64,000 bases of DNA from Cryptomeria japonica. Its lineage: Eukaryota > Streptophyta > Pinopsida > Cupressales > Cupressaceae. The notes below the pieces were generated by a model that was not told the origin of the DNA, did not search any database, and saw nothing but the letters and a program-made list of their open reading frames with translations. Below, in pieces: positions 11,783 through 24,734 of the stretch (within the stretch, counting starts at the first letter, position 1; every line of letters begins with the position of its first letter). Made by a program: the position numbers and the translations under genes. The DNA is taken from contig NC_081412.1 in NCBI RefSeq assembly GCF_030272615.1, positions 97,835,796-97,899,795 on the forward strand. The letters are read 5' to 3'.

Positions 11783-14700
11783 ATGGGGAAAATGGGAAGC
11801 AGTAGTTCAACAAGAAGCCAAGTGAAAAACAAAATGTACCTAACCGAACTAGTTAAAACACCAGGTTTCACTGATGAATACCATGATATTTATGACCCTG
11901 CTATCCATGGTGAAAAGCGTATCATAGATATTAGATATACATTGTCTAGTAAGGCAGGAGATGCAAATAGGGTAAAATTTACTATTTTCAACCCAATGTT
12001 ACAACAAAAAACAAATAAAATCGCATCGTGGGATGTTGGATTGGGAAGCATGGTGTTTCCTGAAGTATTCCCTTGCCGTGATTTTGTCATGGTCTGTGCC
12101 GAAAATTATGATGAAGATAAAAAAGCAATTGTCAATAAAAATACAAAAGAGGAAATTCTATCCATAAACGAGGGAGAATTTGCTCGTTTGTTGAACCTAG
12201 GATTTGAAGCCCAAAACTCAAACGTCCAAATTGACCTTGAAAAGCTAGCAGGGAATTATGAGAGTCTCTATCCAAGTCACAGAGATTCATTTATCAAAGC
12301 TCTAATAAAGAGTGGTACTGGTATTGTGTTGGATTAGAATCATAAGCCTCCTTATGATTCTAACATTTTTGTTCCATGGGTTGGGGATACTATTTCCTTG
12401 TTGTCATTTTGCTTGGGATTGGAAAATGATAGGGAAGTGGGTGCAAGCCTTCTTGAAATGATTTATAATATCCATTGTGTAGGTCAGCCTGTAAGATATA
12501 ATTTTGTTGAGCACGTTGTTCAATCCATACAAAAACAATTACTAATGATCAAAAAAGGTTCCTGTGAGACATTTAGGTTCTCATCCTACTTGTGCTATCT
12601 CCTTCTATCTAAGTATCGTGCAATATTCGAGACCAAAAAGCTTCAAATTGTGAGCTAGAAGATTGATGAGAAGACTGGGAAGAGAACAGAGTGTCCAATA
12701 TATGATTGGACACCAAAGATAAGGATGCATGATAATAGGAAGAACTACAACCATTTTGTAGACTTCTTTTTGGCACCAATGTATAATTAAATTACAAGCA
12801 CTCCAATGCCTAGGTTGCCTGTGTCTTGTAGAGATTGCATTCAACTCAGAAGTCAAATAGAATTGGTTGACTGGTTCTTCATGGAACAATTCATTGTGTT
12901 AAGGTTTTACAGATCAGCAGTAAAACCATATAGACTTCCAATACATGTGACAGACAGGGTATTTGCATTATAGTATGTATGGCAATTGGAGAGCATAGAT
13001 AGGCACTTCCATGGCCAACAAAAGAAGAGCATATTTCCTTCCTTGCCTTTCTCATGTGGAGGGTTCACATTTGAGAGAAAAGCATTCAATGTGGCACATG
13101 ATTTTTTGAGAGTTTTTAACTTTGGTGATGAGGGTCTCTGGTAGTATGATCCAATCGGTATAGTTCAAGCAAGGCTTAAGAAAAATGGGAAATCTTCAGC
13201 ATTATGTCAACATGAAAGTAAACCATTGCTAGAAAAGCTTAGAAACATGGACTTTTAGGATAAGGTTAAAAATGAGATGGAGAAAATTGCAGCTGACAAA
13301 AACATTTCAACAGAAGAAATTTCATCACAAATTATGGCATTGCAAATGCACACAGAGAGGAAAACAGAGGAGGGCCAGGGCATCCAAAATAGGAGGTCCT
13401 ACAATTTCTACCTAAAATATGCTAATCCATCTAACAAATCTATTCCCAAATCAATTCTGCACAAATGTAAAGAGAATTATTTCACTCAAACCAGAATAAA
13501 TGATTTTTGGAATATGAGGAGGAATCTCGGTGAACCAAAGACAAGTGCAGAATTTGAGAGCATCGACGAGGATGCAGAGTTTAGCAAATTGTGGGATATG
13601 GAGCATGGTGGGACTGAAGGTGATGATGATGAGCATGAGGTTGTTGTTGAGCCCCCTCCAACAACTACTGCAGTCCCAAAAATATTAGGTGGAGTCAATG
13701 AGTCCATGAAAGAAAAATATAGCAAAGGGGAAAACCTTGTGGAAAAAATGGGTTTTGAAGGTGGTGGTCTAGGTCCCAGAGGAGATGGCATTTGGTATCC
13801 TCTTCAGGTACAACTTCCATCATAGTCAAAATCAAAAAGTCATCTTAAACCAATCATTGGACTTGATTCTTCAGATTCATCACGGATAGGTACTACTCAT
13901 TACCCTCAGGGTCCACCTACATTTGTTTCAGGTTCAAATCCACAACCACCAGGTCCACCACCACATAATGGTATTCCCATTGGTGCTGAATCAAGTGCCA
14001 CTGCCACTGGTGGGGAATCTAGGGATAGTATTCCTATTATTGTTCAGTCAAGTGCCGCTATGATTGATAGGGTTGGCATGGGTACTACTACTGATACTAG
14101 TTGTCTTGGTGTTGGACAAGGGCAACATAAAAATATCTCTCGCAAGAGGCCACTAGAGGTAGATACTCAATCTCATACTATTGAGAATCCTATATCAAGT
14201 GTCACTGACACTAGGAATCAATCATTTGCAACTTTAGATCAGACACCTCAAAAGACTATGAAAACTACACATGAAAGTGTCAATGGGAGTGGGATAGCAT
14301 CAGGAACTATTGTTGGTAATCCTGGTCAAGCATTAGTTAAAACCATAGGAATAAGTGGAACTGGAGCCTATGGTATTCCTATGTCACCTTTCAAACATTC
14401 AATTGCTTCAGCAAGCCCAGATTTTCAATTTCGTGATTACTATGAAAAATATGAACACACAACAAAAGCAAATAAAGAAAAAAAGAAAGCATTTCATAGG
14501 GTTTCCTTGACTAAAGTTTTAAACAAAAAGCCAGCAAGGAACAGGGTATTTCCAACATATGACCCACAAAAAGATATGATGGAGTTCATGGTTGTTATGC
14601 CCCCGGGCCCATCTAAAGATAAAAATCCACCACACAGTCAGATAGATCCATCTCAATTTCAAGTTAGCACCCTCCAAATGGATTTTTCCAAAGTACATAA

Positions 14701-15877
14701 TGTGGACAAAATTAGTGTGTCAAAAAGGACTAACGAAGTGGTCTACACTTCATTGCTAAAGGTGGAGAGAGAAAAAATAAACTGGAGAAACAAATAGAAA
14801 AGTTATAGGTAGACCTGGAAAATGAAAAATCAAGGAGGAAAGCAGCAGATAGCAAGTGCAATGATTTACAGAAAAGGATAAAAAATTCGGGCTCTGTAGT
14901 AGAAATTGCAGAGTAGGAGAAGATGGATGCAGAATTGAAGGACCTGATAGAAAACTGGCTAAAAGCAGTAAAAAATTTGTTGAGGAAAAAACCAGTTTTA
15001 AAAAATTATACAAAAGTTATGAGTCTGATGCCACCGAAATGAGAAAATTACAGGACCTATTGGATCATGGGAAGGAAAAAGAAAAACATTTGCAAGAGGA
15101 AGTAGAGGAAGAAAGAAAAAAATGTGCACAAATGAAAGAAGACCTGCACAATGCAAATGATAAAATAAAAAATTTGGAGGATAGATTGAAAGATAACAGG
15201 AAAAATACAATGAAGTATATACAAAAAAACATTTGGTGGCAAATAATGCAGAAGAGTGAGAAGTTGTGTGAATGGTTTCAATTCACTGAAAGTATGAGAC
15301 AATTTTTTATAAAAATCAAAGGGCACTATGAGAAGAGCACACATGTTTATTCAAAAGAGGAAATGGCAAAAAAAATTTAAAAGTAGTCTACAGTTCTAGT
15401 GATAGCTACTTGGCATCTAAGGGAATTAAGAGCTGCATTGATGCCATAGTTAAGACATCATCTATCATTCAAAAATGCCAGAAGCTAAGGGAAACATCAG
15501 AAGTTGTGGAAAGTTGTGGAAAAAAGATAGCGAAGCTGCAAGAAAAGAAAAATAATTTGATTAAACTTGGTTTGCCTAAGCCTGTTGACACATCAAATAA
15601 ATTCATTGGAGAAGAAGCTTACAAAAAAATCATGGAGATAAAAATAAAGTCTGATTTAGACTTGCTTCCAAAGGACACAACTCCCAAAAGATTTTTGGAA
15701 TTCATCCAACCATTTACAACTCTAAATTCGATATTGGATGAAATAGTGATGTCAAGTAAATCTTCTAAATATGGAATATTGACAAAGTTGGAGTTGACTT
15801 TCCATAGTTTACAGAATATTGACCTTCCATCAAACGAAGAGTGGAGCACCCTACAAAAAATGGCACAAAATTCTTAA
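11783..15877 (+). pseudogene. Large unrecognised protein with G-patch motif and coiled coil
   Basis: A single frame carries protein-like sequence from ATG 11783 to about 14930. It has stops at 12335, 12656, 12788, 12973, 13142, 13257, 13823 and 14795, mostly TAG. After one small frame change near 14960 it runs on to 15380, and after another to TAA 15875. In all this is about 1360 codons. The N-terminal 180 residues look globular and match nothing I know. Near 13727-13810 is a G-patch motif (G-x3-LVEKMGFEGGGLG-x4-G), a domain that binds RNA or RNA helicases. A Pro/Thr/Ser/Gly-rich linker follows (13850-14380). The region 14800-15250 is Glu/Lys-rich with heptad spacing and is probably a coiled coil. 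A helical C-terminal domain follows. It converges with the hAT-like transposase at 16909-19791. It may be an accessory gene of that transposon, but the function is unknown. Confidence 0.55.
13727..13810 (+). other. G-patch motif within the large frame
   Basis: The translated segment has the spacing of a G-patch: a first Gly, then Leu-Val-Glu-Lys-Met-Gly-Phe, then a Gly-rich turn ending in Gly-Leu-Gly, and a final Gly-Ile-Trp-Tyr-Pro-Leu. The aromatic residue after Met-Gly and the Gly-Leu-Gly core are the family's most conserved positions. G-patches occur in RNA-processing proteins and in some retroelement polyproteins. Confidence 0.6.
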
Positions 15878-15934
15878 GAATCATAGTATGTATTGCACAA
15901 TTTTCTTCTTTTATTCTTAATTTCAAGGTTTTCT

Positions 15935-16700
15935 GTTTTTTTTGTTTGCTATTTTGCTAATCCAGCCTATGAATCTATTTTATGAATAGGAAAAAAATAG
16001 CACTCACTATTGCTATTTTACTAATCTAGCCTATGAATCTATGATGCATAGTGCAAAACTTCAGCCAGTAAATTTGTATTCTCAAATTCTCCCTTGCTTT
16101 AACATTTATTCATTTCTCTATTTCTAATTAGTAGGTTTTAGGAACTGCTATTATCTATGTTTAATTTGTCATGGCGTGAATTAATATTTAATTTTGAACT
16201 CTATTTTTTGAACAGGAGACATCAAACATGTACCAGATGGTAAATTGCTAATACGGCCTATGATGGCCATATAAATATGTGCTAAGTTTGTGATTTTGAT
16301 GTTCAGTGTTCACATGTTGCAAACTTGCAATTCGACCTGAAGCTGTTGTTGCTCCCTTGTTTCTATAAAAGGAAATTCAGGGTCATTTGCAATTTTACAA
16401 AGGGTTCTGAAACTTTGTATTCACTTTTGCATGGACATTGGAGAATCACACAGGAGTTGTTGTTGCTCACTTGTTTCTATAAAAGGGAATTCGGGGTCTT
16501 TTGCAAAGGGTTCTAAAACTTTGTATTCACTTTTGCAATTGGCATGGAGAATCACATAGATTGGTGTATTACTATTGAATGAATTGTATCATATGGCTAT
16601 ATTTTGAAAGAATTAATGAAAATCTAAGTTCTCTACATGTGTATTACTATTGAATGAATTGTATCATATGGTTCTGAAATGTATCACATAGATTTGAGAC
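15935..16700 (+). repeat. Cluster of short tandem duplications downstream of the large frame
   Basis: Three separate duplications are visible. AATCYAGCCTATGAATCTAT occurs near 15959 and 16021. A unit of about 115 bp with TTGTTTCTATAAAAG and TTTGTATTCACTTTTGCA occurs near 16342 and 16455. GTGTATTACTATTGAATGAA occurs near 16566 and 16639. The region contains no gene and would be 3' untranslated or intergenic between the two convergent frames. Confidence 0.6.
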
Positions 16701-16908
16701 TCAAACATGTATAAATAAACAATAAACATCTCTGTAATTGTATCAATAAACACATTATGGTTTTTTTTTATTATGCTATTTTAAATCTGGAAATAGAAAG
16801 TTGAAAAATACAATTACAAATCAATATTAAATTCTAATTGCAAAAAGTAATATGATTTTGTAATATGAATGATGAGATATAGTAATAAGATTAATAAATA
16901 CCAATCGC

Positions 16909-19791
16909 TTATAGTTGCCATTCATCCTCATCAAATTCAGTGTTTTCTTGATTTTGATTCTCGTCTGTGATTTCTTCACTCTGAGTTTGAGTCTGTATAT
17001 CTTCATTGCACTGTATCTTAATGCTACCATTAGGTCCAGTAGTCCCACTAGCACTTTGGTTTGAAGTGTTTCCCAAACCTCTTCTTTCACATTTGGACCT
17101 CCAGATTTGTAGTGCCCTATCATAAGGAAAAGTGTGGACATCATACCTAGATGTATAGAGCCTCAAGCAATTTCCAAATTTTTGTCTAGTTTGTTTCTTA
17201 GCTTTGATTTTAGGAACCCCAAAGCACTGAAAACTCTCTCATCTTCCACCAAACCCAATATCATGGTAAGACATAAATCAACAAGCTTCACATATTCTGA
17301 CATTGAATCATGCAACGCTAAGTTCTCAACTATAGTTTTCCAAATTTTTGTCTAGTTTGTTTCTTAGCTTTGATTTTAGGAACCCCAAAGCACTGAAAAC
17401 TCTCTCATCTTCCACCGAACCCAATATCATGGTAAGACATAAATCAACAAGCTTCACATATTTTGTCATTGAATCACGCAAGGATGGGTTCTTAGCTATA
17501 TATTTCCAAAGCCTTGTTACTAATCCCTCTTCGTGGGGGTTCTCCATTATGGCATATTGTTGTTTCATAGTGTATGCAAAATGAGATGATTGCTCTCAAA
17601 GATGAGTTTCCTCTAATATTCCATTTATAGTTACTCCATTAAATTCTCTGGATATGCAAAATTATTTTATCAAAGTCAGTAGCTTACTTCAAAAATCAGA
17701 TGCACTGTTGAGGCTCCAATAATGATGAAACACAATAGACATGGCTTCGAGTAGGTTTTCAGGAGGGAATCTGCTTCTAATTTATGAGGAAAGATCATAT
17801 GCAATTTTCTTCATAGAAGTACTTACAGTCTCAACAATCTTGTCGAAATCTTCCTTTGTAACTTTTGCTAGTTTCTTCCTGCGGCGCTTTCTTGGTTCCT
17901 CGGGGTCAACTGTGGCATAGAAGTGCATTGGTATCTCAACTCCTCATACATTGGCACTTACCTCCCCATCAACACCGATTTGTAAAAAGTTATCAAGATT
18001 GTTCAAATCTGTGAGTGCCCGCCACTTAACATATTTTTCATCAGATAGTGTTGGTTGATTTCGATAGAGATTGTCGAGGGTCATGCATGTCATCTTATGC
18101 AACGTAGCATATTCTGCAATATACAGAGCTCTTTTTTGGGCAACCTTCATAATATTCCTCATTTCCTCTAGCATGGGCAGAAGAGCTGCTAAAGTTAAGA
18201 GTGTCTCTAAATTACTTAACCTGCCAAGAAGTTTAGGAAATTTTGGTTGATCTGATTCGTCGCGAGTTGTGTGAAATAGTCCAATCAAGGATGGATATTC
18301 TGAAAACACTCGATGCTCTGGACCACCCAAAGAGATCCATCTGGTATCATTATCCTTGAGAAGCTTGTTCCCATCAGTTAATCCATCAGCAAAGTGTTGA
18401 AATTCCATAAATCATTTGGGACTTCGACAGAAGTGTGAGTAGAGCTCTCTGATTAAAATTTCAATTTTTTTAACCAAAGCAAACTTGCTCACAATTCCAA
18501 AAGCTAGATTCATTCTGTGAGCCATGCAGTTAATTGTAGTAATGTACGGTGCAAATGAAGTTTCAATCTTTGTACAAAGACCATTCCTGTGACCTTGCAT
18601 TACCAAAGCTCCATCTGCTCCAACACAAACCAATTTTTTGGCTACTATCATGTCATCCATACCTCCATATTCAATTAAACTTCTCTTTACTAGTTGAAAT
18701 AAATTTTCCGCTATCGCACTCTCCTTCATTTTAGCAATAGATAGTAGATGAGGTTAGTGGGTATGATTCTCTATAGTATAAACATGCATGCATACCCATG
18801 AAGTATTGTCTACTGCCGTAACTTCGTCTAAAGAAAATGCAATGAAGTTTGACTCTCTTATTTTTTCCTGTACATCTTCTTTTTCAACCTCAGCAAGACA
18901 ACTTGCCCATTCCCATCCACTATTTACTAACCAGTGTCTATTAGGATAGTTAGGAACTTTCAAAAAGTGTAATAAACCACTAGTTGATGGGAAATCTGTC
19001 ATAGCACGCCCTCTGCTGAAAATATGAAAAACAACGCTTAACTGAATAGCTTTTCCAAGTTGTTTTATTTGCATTGCTTTTCCAAAAACAACTTCAATAG
19101 AACCTTTAACTTCAGTAGGCTTCATCTGTAATTTCTCATTAAAATAATACTCTTTGTCATTCCTCACATGCTTACATTCATCCTTTGTTTTCCATCTTAT
19201 CACTGATTTTTCAACCCCATCTATCATTTGTTTTTCATAAACTTTACCCATATGCTTTTCTATGGTGTCAAATTTTAGCTGCAACCTAATTTCCTTGTTA
19301 TTTTTCCAAGTGCAAATCTTATACCTGCATTCTATTGGAGGCTCGCCTTCAATTGGCTTCTCAACTGGTTCAATAAATGGATACTTTGATGCCCAATTAA
19401 TTTGAAAATTCCTCACTGACATATCCCACTCCCAATCCTTTTTTGATTGTGGTTCACTCTTTTTTGATATGGATTTTCTTTTCCCCTTCCATACATTATC
19501 ATCAATGGCATTATCACCCAAGTCAATTATATCATTCCGGCTAACTTGGGTATCTACCAGATAATCTTCTTCAAGATCATCCTGATCTGAGATATTAGGT
19601 TCGCCGCCGTCTTCAACATGTGGTGCAAGTGGCAAATTTTGTACTTGTACTTGTGATGATGTACCTTCCTGATTTTCACCAGTACCACAATCTTTTCCAA
19701 TGCCAAAGTATGAAGACAATGTTTTGCTTTTTGTTGGCCTCTCCTAGCCTTCCCCACATTCAGGTTTCCTACCCCTCTTCCTGTTTGACAT
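16909..19791 (-). pseudogene. hAT-like transposase, degenerate
   Basis: Reading from ATG 19791, a basic start with KSKTLSSYFG is followed by an acidic linker. An N-terminal DNA-binding-like segment comes next (WASKYPF, then C-x4-C and a distant His, near 19300-19420). The catalytic core shows an FSLDEVTAVD segment near 18830, VGADGALVMQGHRNG near 18610 and CMAHRMNLAF near 18520. These correspond in order to conserved blocks of ZNF862-type hAT transposases. A C-terminal hAT dimerisation-like block (ERVFSALGFLKSKLRN) lies near 17380 and is repeated near 17215. The frame has several stops (for example at 18754 and 18412 and between 17590 and 17940) and a duplication that breaks it, so it is not active as it stands. 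The protein would cut and rejoin transposon ends. Confidence 0.65.
17172..17503 (-). repeat. 166-bp tandem duplication within the transposase
   Basis: Copies start at 17172 and 17338 with TTCCAAATTTTTGTCTAG and differ at a few positions. The unit encodes the C-terminal dimerisation-like block. Because 166 is not a multiple of three, the duplication shifts the frame. Confidence 0.85.
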
Positions 19792-20549
19792 CTCCAATGA
19801 AATAAAGGCTGCCAAAAAAATATCAATTTGTTGAAGAAGCAATAATATACTATAATGTATAATATACCACTTCAAAAATATGATCTCTCACCTTTAGGCT
19901 TTAGGTCACTAGCAGTCGCCAATACAGTCAACAACAATGATTTTCCTTGGTCTGAAACTTCGCTATTGATCAGAATTCAGAGCCTAGAACCCACCAGATT
20001 GTGTTGAGATAGATCTAATCTTTGCATGTATTTATACCAATCCTTATATGGCGAATTCTGTGGGAATTTTATATGATATACAAATATTTGGCGAATCTCG
20101 CGTAATTATAACACGACTTATGTAATTTTAGAGGCGATTATAGGTCGTCCAAATACAACTTATGTAATTTTCGAGGTGATTATAGGTCATCCAAATAATA
20201 GGCGAATACAATATAGTTGGCGAAAGTTGGGGTGAATGGAGACACATGTCAGCAAGATGTCGGGCGAATTGAGTCCCCCTAGCTAACAAATCTTCACATG
20301 CCTATAGGCAAATTAAGGTCATCTATTAAGGCAACCTCAGAGAGTGTAGGCGAAACATTTAAATTTACCGTGTGTCCACCATATATTGTATTGGTGAAAT
20401 CATCACATAGAAACATTTAATTGCATAAAACATATGGCGATCAGGTCGTGACTTTGATGGAAATTGATAATGTTCTGGCGACATGGCCACCCCCAGATGG
20501 TACAAAATATTTGCCATTTCCGAAATGGCCGATGTGAAAAATTTGCCAT
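19792..20549. other. Flank with repeated GGCGA motifs and a 42-bp duplication
   Basis: No gene is seen. GGCGA occurs eight or more times between 20048 and 20482, for example at 20048, 20090, 20208, 20218, 20254 and 20349. A 42-bp unit with ACTTATGTAATTTT and GATTATAGGTC is present twice (20116 and 20158). The motif's complement TTCGCC occurs on the far side of the convergent gene pair near 10603 and 11245. Such inverted subterminal motifs are typical of transposase binding sites, but no terminal inverted repeat was found. Confidence 0.4.
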
Positions 20550-20565
20550 TGGTGAATATTCACCA
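20550..20565. other. 16-bp perfect palindrome
   Basis: TGGTGAATATTCACCA is its own reverse complement. It sits directly before the satellite array. Confidence 0.8.
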
Positions 20566-20579
20566 CTAAAGTAAACTCT

Positions 20580-23544
20580 GCTTAGGACATCATATGACCC
20601 CTTAAGACACCAAATTGTGTTGTTATGGGTTATATGGTGTCCTAAGGGATCAGGGGACACCATATGACCCCTAAGAATAGCATACAACCCCTTATGACAC
20701 CATATTGGGTCATTGTGAGTCATATGGTGTCCATAGGGGTCATATGTGTCCTATGACCCCTTACGACACCATATGACCCCTTAAGACACCAAATTTTGTC
20801 ATTATGGGTCGTATTGTGTCCTAAGGGGTCATATTGTGTCATAAGGGGTCATGGGACACCATATGACCCCTAAGGACAACATATGACTCCTTATGACACC
20901 AAATTGGGTCGTTATGAGTCATATGATGTCCTAAGGGGTCATAGTGTGTCCTACAACCCCTTAGGAAACCATATGACCCATTAAGAAACCAAATTGTGTC
21001 ATTATGGGTCATATGGTGTCCTAAAGGGTCATGGGACACCATATGACCCCTAAGGACAACATACGAGCCCTTATGACACCATATTGGGTCATTATGAGTC
21101 ATATTGTGTCTATAGGGGTTATATTGTGTCATACTACCCCTTAGGACACCATATGACCCCTTAAGATACCAAATTCTGTCGTTATAGGTCATATTGTGTC
21201 CTAAGGGGTCATGGGACACCATATGACCCCTAAGGACAACATGCAACCCCTTATGACACCATATTGGGTTGTTATGAGTCGTATGGTGTCCATAGGTGTC
21301 ATATTATGTCCTATGACCCCTTAGGACACCATATGACCTCTTAAGAAACCAAATTCTGTCTTTATGGGTCATATTGTGTCCTAAGGGGTCATAGGACACT
21401 ATATGACCCCTAAGGACAACATACGAACCCTTATGACACCATATTGGGTTCTTATGAGTCATATGGTGTCGTAAGGGGTCATATTGTGTCCTACAATGCC
21501 TTAGGACACCATATGACCCCTTAAGACACCAAATTGTGTTGTTATGGGTCATACGCTATCCTAAGGAGTCATGGACACCATATGACCACTAAGGACAACA
21601 TACGAGCCCTTATAACACCATATTGGGTCGTTATGAGTCACATGGTGTCCATAGGGGTCATACTATGTCCTACAACCCCTTAGGACACCATATAACCCCT
21701 TAAGACACCAAATTATGTCATTATCGATCATATTATGTCTTAAGGGGTCTTAGGACACCATACAACCCCTAAGGATAACATACAAGCCCTTATGCCACCA
21801 TATTGGGTCATTATGAGTCATATGGTGTCCATAGGGGTCATATTGTGTCCTACAACCCCTTAGGACACCATATAAACCCTTAGGACACCAAATTCTATTA
21901 TTATGGGTCATATTGTGTCCTAAGGTGTCATATTGTGTCCTAAGGGGTCATGGGACACCATATGACCTCTAAGGACAACATACGACCCCTTATGACACCA
22001 TATTGGGTTGTTATGACTCATACAATGTCCTTAGGGGTCATATTGTGTGCTACGACCCCTTAGGACACCATATGACCCCTTAAGACACTAAATTGTATCA
22101 TTATGGTTCATAATGTGTCTTAAGGGGTCATGGGACACCATATGACCCCTGGGGACAACATACAACCCCTTATGACACCATATTGGGTCGTTATGAGTCA
22201 TATGGTGTTCATAGGGGTCATATTGTGTCCTACAACCCCTTAGGACACCATATGGCCCCTTAAGACACCATATTGGGTCATTATGGGTCCTATGGTGTCT
22301 TAAGGGGTCATATTGTGTCCTACAACCCCTTAGGACACCATATGACCCCTTAAGACACCAAATTGTGTTGTTATGGGTCATATGGTGTCCTAAGAGGTTA
22401 GGGGATACCATATGACCCCTAAGGACAACATACAACCCCTTATGGCACCACATTGGGTCATTATGAGTCATATGGTGTCCATAGCAGTCATATTGTGTCC
22501 TAAAACTACTTAGGACACCATATGACCCCTTAAGACACCAAAATTTGTCATTATGGGTCATATTGTGTCCTAAGGGTTCATATTGTGTCCTAAGGGGTCA
22601 TGGGACACCATATGACCCCTAAGGACAACATACGACCCCTTATGCCACCATATTGGGTCGTTATGAGTCATTAGATGTCCTAAGGGGTCATATTGTATCC
22701 TGCAACCCCTTAGGACACCATATGACGCCTTAAGACACCAAATTGTGTTGTTATGGGTCATATGGTGTTCTAAGGGGTCATGGGACACCATATGACCCCT
22801 AAGGACAACATATAACCCCTTATGACACCATATTGGGTCGTTATGAGTCATATGGTGTCCATAGGTGTCATATTGTGTCCTATGACCCCTTAGGAAACCA
22901 TATGACCTCTTAAGACACCAAATTGTGTCGTTATGGGTCATATTGTGTGCTAAGGGGTCATGGGACACCATATGACCCCTAAGGTCAACATACGACCCCT
23001 TAGGACACCATATCAGGTTGTTATGGGTCCAATGGTGTCCTAAGGGGTCATACTGTGTCCTACAACCCCTTAGGACACAATATGAACCCTTAAGACACCA
23101 TACTGGGTCATTATGGGTCATATGGTGTCTTAAGGGGTCATATTGTGTCCTACGACCCCTTAGGACACCATATGACCCCTTAAGACACCAAATTGTGTCA
23201 TTATGGGTCATATGGTGTCTTAAGGGGTCATGGGACACCATATGACCCCTAAGGACAACATACGAGTGCTTATGACCCACATTGGGTCGTTATGAGTCAT
23301 ATGGTGTCCATAGTGGTCATATTATGTCCTACGACCCCTTAGGACACCATATGACCCCTTAAGACACCATATTGGGTCGTTATGTGTCCTATCGTGTCTT
23401 AAGGTCATATTGTGTCTAACGACCCCTTAGGACACCATATGGCCCCTTAAGACACCAAATTGTGTCGTTATGGGTCATATGGTGTCCTAAGGGGTTATGG
23501 GACACCATATGACCCCTAAGGACAACTTACGACGGCTTATGGTG
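20580..23544. repeat. Satellite array, 180-bp period built of 20-bp units
   Basis: The landmark GGGACACCATATGACC or a close variant recurs near 20652, 20853, 21033, 21213, 21393, 21572, 21752, 21952, 22132, 22402, 22602, 22782, 22962, 23232 and 23500. Most intervals are 180 bp, with three of about 200 and three of about 270. Inside each period the text is made of about nine 20-bp units, ATGACCCCTTAGGACACCAT or its reverse complement, so the array is rich in inverted repeats. Minus-strand frames of up to 236 codons run through it only because 180 is a multiple of three. No gene is supported. Confidence 0.9.
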
Positions 23545-23676
23545 ACTCTCTCTCTCCCCCCTCTCTCTCTCTCCCCTATCTCCCCTAATCTCTCTCTCTC
23601 TCTCTCCCCCTCCTCTCTCTCTCCCCTAATCTCTCTCTCTCTCTCTCCCCCTCTCCCATAATCTCTCACTCTCTCT
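23545..23676. repeat. CT-rich microsatellite
   Basis: Runs of CTCTCT are broken by CCCC and CCCTAAT at intervals. It abuts the right end of the satellite array. Confidence 0.9.
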
Positions 23677-23879
23677 AAAATATGAGTAATAAAATCAGAT
23701 ATCGAATTTTATCAGACATCTGATTTTTGTCATTGCCATTAATGTGGCAACAGTAAAAAAAAAGGTGGCAACGAGAAAAAATTTTGGGACCACAAATTTA
23801 TACATTAAAATCATATATCTGATATAATCCAATATTTGATTTTATTGGATATCCGATTTTTATACTTTAATTATTTTAA
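23677..23879. other. Spacer with GATTTT/GATATC motifs
   Basis: Variants of ATCNGATTTT recur, including GGATATCCGATTTT near 23848, which is seen again near 26172 beyond the AT microsatellite and LINE. No gene is present. Confidence 0.45.
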
Positions 23880-24092
23880 AATAACATTATATTATATAAT
23901 ACGTATTATATAATAATATCATAATATATAATATATAATATTATATTATATTATATTATATACTATATAATATATAATATAATAATATATATTATATAAT
24001 ACGTATTATATAATATATTATTATATTATATAATTATATAATATATTATTATATTATATAATTATATAATATATATATATATATATATATAT
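23880..24092. repeat. AT microsatellite, left part
   Basis: Near-pure TATAATAT repeats end in a run of about 13 AT dinucleotides (24067-24092). Confidence 0.9.
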
Positions 24093-24734
24093 TTTATCAG
24101 TAAATATTTTTTTCATTCTATTAATACAAAAATTTAAATATACAAAAGTTGCAGTCTTCCACAATGCATAAACGCAGAAATTATCAAACCCATACTACCC
24201 ACAATCCAAACTTATGGATTACCCTACTCTATAGCTTATAGCATCAACAAAAAACTAGTTCTTTGCTGGTTCTCCAAACCAAATGTTCTAGAAATAATAA
24301 AAGTTTTAGAGTAAAAACTAATAGATGAAAACATTTTAGGAGCAAAAGAAAAACACTGGCCGACAGACCACTCACTCACTATCCCCCTGGGTCGCCTCCT
24401 CCCTTCCCTACTTAGAAGTCGGCGCTTTCCCCTTTGTCACTTCATCTTTCATCTTTGGGATGCAGTCCAAACATCCAAAGTCAAAGTCACCCTCCAAACT
24501 CGCTAGTAACTAAATGACCCTTCCTTCTTCGAATCTATCTCTCAGGTCCCTGCCAACTTCCATCCTTGCCACCACATGCAGAGCATTTAAGACTTCATCC
24601 ACTCTGGTTAATTTCACATAGAGTTTCATCGCTTCCCACCCCACTCGAGCCCATTCACGACATTGGTCTTTGATTTCATCCTCCAAACCACGAATAAAAA
24701 GAAGCAGTTCCTCCTGGTCGTCCCCTTCCTTAAT

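Noticed and set aside
20839-23280. Long minus-strand reading frames with a repeating 60-residue peptide
   Set aside because: They follow from the 180-bp satellite period, which is a multiple of three. Frames end where the period is 200 bp, and no start context or protein feature supports a gene.
20580-23544. A CRISPR-like array
   Set aside because: Units are adjacent and in both orientations, with no unique spacers and no cas genes. This is plant satellite DNA.
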